Source: Frankiaceae bacterium | GTDB taxonomy: Bacteria > Actinomycetota > Actinomycetes > JAVEEJ01 | Direction of reading: 5' to 3' | Length of the DNA: 6,817 nucleotides | NCBI GenBank assembly: GCA_030840515.1 | Contig: JAVEEJ010000149.1 | Coordinates: 1 to 6,817, forward strand | In this document: positions 1-4,440 of the stretch, piece after piece | Position numbering within the stretch: position 1 is the stretch's first letter | How the letters are laid out: the number at the start of each line of letters is the position of its first letter | Translations under genes and position numbers: made by a program | The notes under the pieces: generated by a model | Database searches by the model: none | Told to the model about the DNA's origin: nothing | Seen by the model: the letters and a program-made list of their open reading frames with translations, nothing else

Positions 1-77
1 TCCGTCGAAGTGGACTTCGACGTGTGTGATGCACGTGGCAGCCCACTCCCACGCAAACGACAGACACGGAAACGAGA
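1..77. other. Non-coding stretch at window edge with short palindrome
   Basis: No convincing coding frame, ribosome binding site or RNA gene is visible here. The stretch begins with a near-perfect palindrome at 3-22, with 9-base arms CGTCGAAGT and ACTTCGACG separated by GG. obg often follows rpmA in bacteria, so this could be the upstream region of such a gene on the minus strand, but no start codon with a recognisable Shine-Dalgarno is visible. Confidence 0.4.
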
Positions 78-108
78 GAGGGCGGCCGGGGAGCCCCGGA
101 CCGCCCTC
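78..108 (-). terminator. Hairpin terminator after rpmA
   Basis: An 8-bp outer stem (GAGGGCGG at 78-85 with CCGCCCTC at 101-108) continues into an inner CCGGG/CCCGG stem with a single bulged base at 100 and a small loop. It starts 20 bases after the rpmA stop codon in the direction of transcription. The bases that follow on the minus strand (ctctcgtttccgtgtctgtcgttt) are moderately T-rich but contain no clean U-run, as is common for actinobacterial terminators. It would end the rplU-rpmA transcript and separate it from whatever lies to the left. Confidence 0.7.
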
Positions 109-127
109 GCTCGCACGTGTGTGTCCC

Positions 128-400
128 TCAGACGGACGCGGGCTCCTGCGCCGGGTCGATGATGTTCACCGTCTTGCGCCCGCGCTTGGTACCGAACTTC
201 ACCGCACCCGCCACGAGGGCGAACAGGGTGTCGTCGCCACCGCGGCCGACGCCATCACCGGGGTGGAACTTGGTCCCACGCTGGCGGACGATGATCTCGC
301 CGGCGTTGACCAGCTGACCGCCGAAGCGCTTGACGCCGAGTCGCTGGGCGTTGGAGTCGCGGCCGTTACGGCTCGACGACGCGCCCTTCTTGTGAGCCAT
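128..400 (-). CDS. rpmA: 50S ribosomal protein bL27
   Basis: Ribosomal protein bL27 of the large subunit, 90 residues, the usual family length. Its flexible N-terminus reaches toward the peptidyl-transferase centre. The opening MAHKKGASSSRNGRDS and the signature VRQRGTKFHPGDGVGRGGD followed by TLFA are clear family hallmarks. The protein starts directly at MAHKKG, without the cleavable N-terminal extension known from Firmicutes. The start is the ATG at 400-398. Purine-rich stretches GGGAAG and TAGGGA lie just upstream and overlap the end of rplU, so translation is probably coupled to rplU, whose stop codon is only 6 bases away. Identification is secure from the sequence. Confidence 0.98.
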   Translation of the reverse strand: MAHKKGASSSRNGRDSNAQRLGVKRFGGQLVNAGEIIVRQRGTKFHPGDGVGRGGDDTLFALVAGAVKFGTKRGRKTVNIIDPAQEPASV

Positions 401-406
401 GGGTCC

Positions 407-721
407 CTACTTCCCGGTGGTGATGCCGGTGACGCGGACCTGGGTGTGCTTCTGGCGGTGACCCTGGCGGCGCTTGTAACCGGTCTTGTTCTTGTAGCTC
501 AGCAGGTGGATCTTCGGGCCCTTGGTCTCGGCTACGACCTCGACGGTGACGGTGGCGGAGGCGAGGGCTTCGGCGTCGCTGGTGACGGTGTCACCATCGA
601 CCAGGAGCAGCGCCTTGAGCTCGACCGAGCTGCCGGCGGCAGCGTGCAGCCGGTCCACCTCGAGGACGTCTCCGACAGCAACCTTGTGCTGACGGCCGCC
701 GCTGCGGACGATCGCGTACAT
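407..721 (-). CDS. rplU: 50S ribosomal protein bL21
   Basis: Ribosomal protein bL21, 104 residues, which binds 23S rRNA early in 50S assembly. The N-terminus MYAIVRSGGRQHKV and the C-terminal signature YKNKTGYKRRQGHRQKHTQV are diagnostic. The same frame stays open upstream for 22 more codons to 787, but the conserved family start is the ATG at 721-719, and an AGGAG ribosome binding site lies 10 bases before it (732-736 on the plus strand, as CTCCT). The extension is therefore rejected. The gene is the first of a two-gene unit with rpmA, and its leader holds a GC-rich hairpin (760-778) and a possible promoter. Confidence 0.97.
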   Translation of the reverse strand: MYAIVRSGGRQHKVAVGDVLEVDRLHAAAGSSVELKALLLVDGDTVTSDAEALASATVTVEVVAETKGPKIHLLSYKNKTGYKRRQGHRQKHTQVRVTGITTGK

Positions 722-731
722 GGGCGTGGTG

Positions 732-736
732 CTCCT
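732..736 (-). promoter_or_regulatory. Ribosome binding site of rplU
   Basis: AGGAG on the minus strand, 10 bases upstream of the ATG at 721. It settles the start of rplU against the longer open frame. The RBS inferred for rne has the same AGGAG core and the same spacing. Confidence 0.75.
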
Positions 737-759
737 GACCTGCTGATGATGGGGTTGCC

Positions 760-778
760 GCCCCGGGCACGCCGGGGC
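760..778 (-). promoter_or_regulatory. GC hairpin in the rplU leader
   Basis: A perfect 7-bp stem, GCCCCGG (760-766) with CCGGGGC (772-778), around a 5-base loop, ending 38 bases upstream of the rplU start. It has no U-run, so it is not an obvious terminator. Ribosomal protein operons often carry leader structures for autoregulation, but no known L21 leader motif is recognised here. Any regulatory role is inference. Confidence 0.4.
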
Positions 779-803
779 CGGCCGCACGAAGCGAGCCTGG
801 AGG

Positions 804-834
804 AGCCTACCTGACGCTCCCCGGCCCGGTCGAA
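804..834 (-). promoter_or_regulatory. Possible promoter of rplU-rpmA
   Basis: On the minus strand TAGGCT (804-809) fits the actinobacterial TAnnnT -10 pattern, and TTCGAC (829-834) resembles a -35 box. The spacer of 19 bases is slightly long. Transcription would start near 797, giving a leader of about 75 bases that contains the GC hairpin. The match is modest and such motifs occur by chance, so this is a tentative call. It would fit a separately expressed ribosomal protein pair downstream of rne. Confidence 0.3.
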
Positions 835-859
835 CCGACCTCAGCCGCTTCAGGCTCGT

Positions 860-914
860 GATCTTGATGCCTCCGCACGCTCACCGGCTCCCCCAGTGCA
901 TCAAGATCGCGAAG
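860..914. repeat. Palindromic intergenic repeat, copy 1
   Basis: A 55-base unit whose ends GATCTTGATGC (860-870) and GCATCAAGATC (898-908) form a perfect 11-bp inverted repeat around a 27-base loop, followed by GCGAAG. It matches copy 2 (944-998) at 50 of 55 positions. All five differences are in the loop. Conserved arms with a drifting loop suggest that the stem is what matters. The unit looks like a REP-type element. No transposase or target-site duplication is visible. Confidence 0.85.
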
Positions 915-925
915 AAGGCGAGTAC

Positions 926-943
926 GCCGGCGCCGCCGGCGCC
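926..943. repeat. Tandem GCCGGCGCC pair between the repeat copies
   Basis: Two exact head-to-tail copies of the 9-mer GCCGGCGCC (926-934 and 935-943). The resulting sequence also contains two GGCGCC arms (929-934 and 938-943) that can fold into a small GC hairpin. It sits directly between the two larger palindromic units. In GC-rich DNA such a short repeat can arise by chance or slippage. Confidence 0.6.
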
Positions 944-998
944 GATCTTGATGCGTGAGCACGCTCAATGGCTCCCCCAGTGCATCAAGATCGCGAAG
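944..998. repeat. Palindromic intergenic repeat, copy 2
   Basis: The second 55-base unit, in the same orientation as copy 1 and starting 84 bases after it. Arms GATCTTGATGC (944-954) and GCATCAAGATC (982-992) pair perfectly, and one more C-G pair (943/993) extends the stem to 12 bp around a 27-base loop. The unit ends only 2 bases from the rne stop codon, so the rne transcript would carry the hairpin immediately after its reading frame. It lacks a U-run, so it may protect or process the 3' end rather than act as a classical intrinsic terminator. Confidence 0.85.
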
Positions 999-1000
999 AG

Positions 1001-3529
1001 TCAGGTGCCGGCGGAGCCCCCCTCGGCCGCTGCCGCGTCGACCGGCGAGAGCTTGACCGCGCGCCGCCGCTTGCGCGGAGCGGCCGGGCCCGTGGACGCG
1101 GCCTCAGCGGGTGCGGTCTCCGTGGATGCGGTCCCGGTGGATGCGGCCCCGGTGGATGCGGTCTCCGTGGATGCGGTCTCGGCCGGCGTGCTCTCGGCCG
1201 GCTCGGACCCGGCGCCGTCGGCCGAGGTCGTCGTACTCGCCTCCGCCTCGCCGTTGCCCGCGGCTGCCTCGGCCTCGATCTTGGCCTTCGCCTCCGGGGA
1301 CGGCGGCTTCGGCTTGGGCTTGTCGTCCTTGGCCTTCTTGGTCCGGCGCTCCGGCCCCGCTTCGCCCTTCGACTTGGCGGGCGGACCCTCGAGGTGGATC
1401 TTGACGCCGCGGCCGTTGCAGCACTCGCAGGTCTCGCTGAACGCCTCGAGCAGGCCCTGACCGACGCGCTTGCGGGTCATCTGCACCAGCCCGAGCGAGG
1501 TGACCTCGGCCACCTGGTGCTTGGTCCGGTCCCGGCCGAGGCACTCGACGAGTCGGCGCAGCACCAGGTCGCGGTTGGACTCGAGCACCATGTCGATGAA
1601 GTCGACGACGATGATCCCGCCGATGTCGCGCAGTCGCAGCTGGCGCACGACCTCTTCGGCCGCCTCGAGGTTGTTGCGGGTGACGGTCTCCTCGAGGTTG
1701 CCGCCCTGGCCGACGAACTTGCCGGTGTTGACGTCGATGACCGTCATCGCCTCGGTGCGGTCGATGACGAGCGAGCCACCGCTGGGCAGCCAGACCTTGC
1801 GGTCGAGGCCCTTGGCGATCTGCTCGTCGACCCGGAACTCGCTGAAGATGTCGCCGGTGCCGGTGTACTTCTCGAGCCGGTCCACGAGGTCGGGCGCCAC
1901 GTGTCCGAGGTAGGCCTCGATCATCTCCCACTCGTCGGCGCCCTGCACGACCACCTTCGCGAAGTCCTCGTTGAAGACGTCCCGGATGACGCGCACCGTC
2001 AGGTCGGGCTCGGCGTAGAGCAGCGCCGGCGCCTCGCCCTTCTCGGCCTTGGCCTGGATGTCGCTCCACTGCGCGGAGAGCCGGTTGATGTCGCGGGTGA
2101 GCTCCTCCTCGGACGCGCCTTCGGCGGCGGTGCGCACGATGACGCCGGCACCCTCGGGCATGACCTGCTTGAGGATCGACTTGAGCCGCGTGCGCTCGTT
2201 CTCCGGCAGCTTGCGCGAGATCCCGGTCATCGTGCCGTCAGGCACGAGGGCGACGAAGCGGCCCGGGAGGCTGACCTGGCTGGTGAGCCGCGCGCCCTTG
2301 TGCCCCATCGGGTCCTTGGTGACCTGCACCAGCACCGGCTGCCCGGCCTTGAGCGCTGACTCGATCCGGCGCGGCTGGCCTTCGAGCCCGGCCGCGTCCC
2401 AATTCACCTCGCCGGCGTAGAGCACGGCGTTGCGGCCCTTGCCGATGTCGACGAACGCCGCCTCCATGCTGGGCAGCACGTTCTGAACCCGACCGAGGTA
2501 GACGTTGCCGACGTAGCTCGTCGCGGCGGCCTTGGTCACGAAGTGCTCGACGAGAATTCCGTCTTCGAGTACGGCGACCTGGGTGCGCTCTGACGTCTGG
2601 CGCACGACCATCACGCGGTCGACGCTCTCCCGACGGGCGAGGAACTCGGCCTCGGTGATGATCGGCACGCGCTTGCGTCCCTGGTCGCGGCCCTCGCGAC
2701 GACGCTGCTTGCGCGCCTCGAGTCGGGTCGAGCCCTGAACACCGCGGACCTCGTCGTCGCTGTCAGCGGCACTCCCGCCGCCTCCGCCACGCGGCTTGCG
2801 CTGCCGCGGCTCGCGGACGTGGACGACGACCTCGACGCCGTCCTCAACCGCTGTCTCGTCCTCACCCCCGCTGCCGCCACGGCGACGCCGACGGCGTCGC
2901 CGACGCCGCGTCGTGGTGCCGTCGGCGTTCGTCACCGTCTCGTAGCCGTCACCGCCGTCGTCGGTGTCGTCGGAGTCGCTGCTCTCGCCCGCATCGGTCG
3001 ACTCCGCAGAGTCCTGACCAGTGGCGCCGGCTGCGCCACCGCGCCCGCGGCCACGACGGCCGCGCGAACGGCGCGGACCCTGGCCCGCGGCTGAGTCCTC
3101 GTCTGAGGGAGACACCGCATCGAGCTCGGCGTCGAGCTCGACTGCTGCCTCGGCGTCCGGCGCAGGGGCCTTGGCGGCACGCTTGCGCACGGGGGCGGCC
3201 ACCGGGTCCGGGGCCTGGAAGGTGGGGATGACAGGGGCGGCCTTCTTCCGGCTCCGCGCGGCGGGCGCCTCGTCCATCGCGGCCGGCTCGTCCTTGCTCG
3301 TTGGTGCAACCTCCACGTCGGCGAAAGCCGCCGCGGGGGCGGCCTTCTTCGTCGCGCGGGTGCGCTTGGGCTTCGCCTCCGCCGCGGGCTCCGCAGCCGC
3401 CGCGTCGGACGGAGCGTCCGCCCCGACCGGGCCGGCCGGGCGGCTCGCCGCACGGCGGCGGGTCCGGGGAGCGGCGGTGGCTGGCGCGTCAGCGCCGGGG
3501 GTGGTCGGGGTGGGCTCGTCGTCGAGCAT
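1001..3529 (-). CDS. rne: Ribonuclease E/G family endoribonuclease
   Basis: RNase E/G, 842 residues from the chosen start; the endoribonuclease of mRNA decay and of rRNA and tRNA processing. The catalytic core sits in the middle. The S1 RNA-binding domain is at about residues 339-422 (YVGNVYLGRVQNVLPSMEAA). The DNase I-like part carries the metal-binding aspartates in IDVNTGKF (Asp599) and VVDFIDM (Asp643). The Zn-link motif is C-E-C-C (701-704), followed by NGRG. The N-terminal arm of about 290 residues is disordered, with alternating acidic and basic blocks and ten arginines at 208-217. The C-terminal arm is Lys/Pro- then Ala/Thr/Ser-rich and ends in pentapeptide repeats and PRKRRR. This long-armed plan is typical of actinobacterial RNase E. 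The start is the ATG at 3529, 10 bases after AGGAG. A GTG at 3598, with AAAGG 5 bases upstream, would add 23 residues and cannot be excluded. Confidence 0.96.
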   Translation of the reverse strand: MLDDEPTPTTPGADAPATAAPRTRRRAASRPAGPVGADAPSDAAAAEPAAEAKPKRTRATKKAAPAAAFADVEVAPTSKDEPAAMDEAPAARSRKKAAPVIPTFQAPDPVAAPVRKRAAKAPAPDAEAAVELDAELDAVSPSDEDSAAGQGPRRSRGRRGRGRGGAAGATGQDSAESTDAGESSDSDDTDDGGDGYETVTNADGTTTRRRRRRRRRRGGSGGEDETAVEDGVEVVVHVREPRQRKPRGGGGGSAADSDDEVRGVQGSTRLEARKQRRREGRDQGRKRVPIITEAEFLARRESVDRVMVVRQTSERTQVAVLEDGILVEHFVTKAAATSYVGNVYLGRVQNVLPSMEAAFVDIGKGRNAVLYAGEVNWDAAGLEGQPRRIESALKAGQPVLVQVTKDPMGHKGARLTSQVSLPGRFVALVPDGTMTGISRKLPENERTRLKSILKQVMPEGAGVIVRTAAEGASEEELTRDINRLSAQWSDIQAKAEKGEAPALLYAEPDLTVRVIRDVFNEDFAKVVVQGADEWEMIEAYLGHVAPDLVDRLEKYTGTGDIFSEFRVDEQIAKGLDRKVWLPSGGSLVIDRTEAMTVIDVNTGKFVGQGGNLEETVTRNNLEAAEEVVRQLRLRDIGGIIVVDFIDMVLESNRDLVLRRLVECLGRDRTKHQVAEVTSLGLVQMTRKRVGQGLLEAFSETCECCNGRGVKIHLEGPPAKSKGEAGPERRTKKAKDDKPKPKPPSPEAKAKIEAEAAAGNGEAEASTTTSADGAGSEPAESTPAETASTETASTGAASTGTASTETAPAEAASTGPAAPRKRRRAVKLSPVDAAAAEGGSAGT
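1091..1180 (-). repeat. 15-bp tandem repeats in the rne C-terminus
   Basis: Six consecutive 15-bp units resembling cgtggatgcggtctc on the plus strand, with two more degenerate units running to about 1210. Read on the minus strand they encode pentapeptides such as ETAST and GAAST in the RNase E tail. Because 15 is a multiple of three, gain or loss of a unit keeps the frame open. Near-identity of units (1151-1165 and 1166-1180 differ at one base) points to recent slippage or recombination, so copy number may vary between strains. Confidence 0.85.
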
Positions 3530-3539
3530 CCGGGTGGAA

Positions 3540-3544
3540 CTCCT
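3540..3544 (-). promoter_or_regulatory. Ribosome binding site of rne
   Basis: AGGAG on the minus strand, 10 bases before the ATG at 3529. It has the same core and spacing as the rplU site. It is the main reason for choosing this start over the GTG at 3598. Confidence 0.6.
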
Positions 3545-3567
3545 GTCCTGGCCCTGGGGCAGGCGCA

Positions 3568-3584
3568 GCGCCTCGAAGAGGCGC
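3568..3584 (-). promoter_or_regulatory. Hairpin upstream of rne
   Basis: A perfect 7-bp stem, GCGCCTC (3568-3574) with GAGGCGC (3578-3584), around a 3-base loop, 38-54 bases upstream of the chosen rne start. If the GTG at 3598 is the true start, it lies within the coding sequence. The rne leader is a known site of autoregulation in E. coli, but homology of this structure to that leader is not shown. Confidence 0.35.
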
Positions 3585-3619
3585 CGCCCGAGCCGCACTA
3601 GAGCCTTTCGTGCTGCTCA

Positions 3620-3633
3620 CCGCCCAGGGGCGG
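3620..3633 (-). promoter_or_regulatory. Short GC palindrome between the DUF2344 gene and rne
   Basis: CCGCCC (3620-3625) and GGGCGG (3628-3633) are inverted around two bases, giving about 5 bp with a 4-base loop. It lies about 30 bases after the DUF2344 stop. No U-run follows and no promoter-like -10/-35 pair stands out in this gap, so read-through from the upstream genes into rne is plausible. Confidence 0.25.
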
Positions 3634-3662
3634 CTCGCAGAAGCCTTCAGATGGCGATGACC

Positions 3663-4439
3663 TCAGACCGGCCCCGGCGCGGTAGCGCCGACAGCTGCGC
3701 GGTCCGGATCCAGGGGATCCCCGACCGTGCCATCCGGCTGCAGCGGCCCCTGCGCCAGCCGCGTCGCCGCCCATATCCACGGGCCGGGCGCAGCAGGCAC
3801 GAGGTCGGCCACCACGCGAAGGGCGGTCACGACGTCATCGGGTCGCACGGCGGGTGTGACGTGCCTCACGACCATGTCGAGTATCGCACAGCCGTCTTCC
3901 GGGTCTGCGTCGACGCGCGCCGCCAGGAGGGGAGCCCGGGCGTCCAGCAGGCGCTTGCCGTCCTTCATCACTCGCTCGACCGTCACCGCTTCCGCGGCGA
4001 GCAGCAGGCCGACGGCGCGCTCGGCCTCAGCGAGGGTGAGGCTGGGCAGGCGCACCGACCAGTGGGAGGCCTCGAGTCGCTCAGCGAGGCTGCCCGGACC
4101 GGCTTCCACCACCTCGACCACGTCGAGGCCCGGCGGAAGCGAGGCGTCGAGAGCGGCCCGGAGCCGCTCAGGGTCGCAGCGCTCGGCGACCCCGATCTCG
4201 ACGTACTCGGCCTCACTCGCCGTGCCCGTGGGGGCGGCGTTGGCGTAGGAGACCTTGGGGTGGGGGCTGAAGCCGGCGCTGTAGGCCATCGGCACCGCAG
4301 CGCGGCGGAGGGCGCGCTCGAGAGCGCGCTGGAAGTCGCGGTGGCTCGAGAAGCGCAGCCGGCCCCGCTTGGCGTAGCGGATCCGCAGCCGCTGCACGGT
4401 CGGCGGCGGCGGCGGTCCCTCCGGTCGACGCGCGGCCAC
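3663..4439 (-). CDS. TIGR03936/DUF2344 family radical-SAM-linked protein
   Basis: A 258-residue member of the family named for its linkage to radical SAM proteins (TIGR03936, DUF2344). The recognisable core begins at about residue 17 with LRIRYAKRGRLRFSSHRDF and continues with the motif GFSPHPKVSYANAAPTG and EAEYVEIGV. No catalytic residues are established for this family, and its substrate and reaction are unknown. There is no signal peptide or membrane segment, so it is probably cytoplasmic. The start is a GTG at 4439, one base after the stop of the upstream radical SAM gene. No good Shine-Dalgarno precedes it, which fits translational coupling. Another GTG at codon 14 is a weaker alternative because GGAGGGA lies too far upstream of it. 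Five consecutive prolines (9-13) sit just after the start. In some bacteria this domain is fused to the radical SAM partner, which suggests that the two act together. Confidence 0.93.
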   Translation of the reverse strand: MAARRPEGPPPPPTVQRLRIRYAKRGRLRFSSHRDFQRALERALRRAAVPMAYSAGFSPHPKVSYANAAPTGTASEAEYVEIGVAERCDPERLRAALDASLPPGLDVVEVVEAGPGSLAERLEASHWSVRLPSLTLAEAERAVGLLLAAEAVTVERVMKDGKRLLDARAPLLAARVDADPEDGCAILDMVVRHVTPAVRPDDVVTALRVVADLVPAAPGPWIWAATRLAQGPLQPDGTVGDPLDPDRAAVGATAPGPV

Positions 4440-4440
4440 G

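Noticed and set aside
722..787. N-terminal extension of bL21 from the open frame start at 787
   Set aside because: The extra 22 residues are not part of the bL21 family, and a good AGGAG site precedes the conserved MYAIV start.
26..814. 262-codon open frame on the plus strand opposite rpmA and rplU
   Set aside because: Its translation is a shadow of two certain ribosomal protein genes and crosses the terminator hairpin. No family resemblance is visible.
860..998. CRISPR array or transposon remnant
   Set aside because: There are only two units, each an internal palindrome with related loops rather than unique spacers, and no cas or transposase gene. There are no target duplications or terminal repeats enclosing the pair.
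968..2359. 463-codon open frame on the plus strand opposite rne
   Set aside because: It is antisense to the conserved RNase E core. Its translation is low-complexity (Arg/Gly/Leu/Asp-rich) without any domain, as expected for a shadow frame in high-GC DNA.
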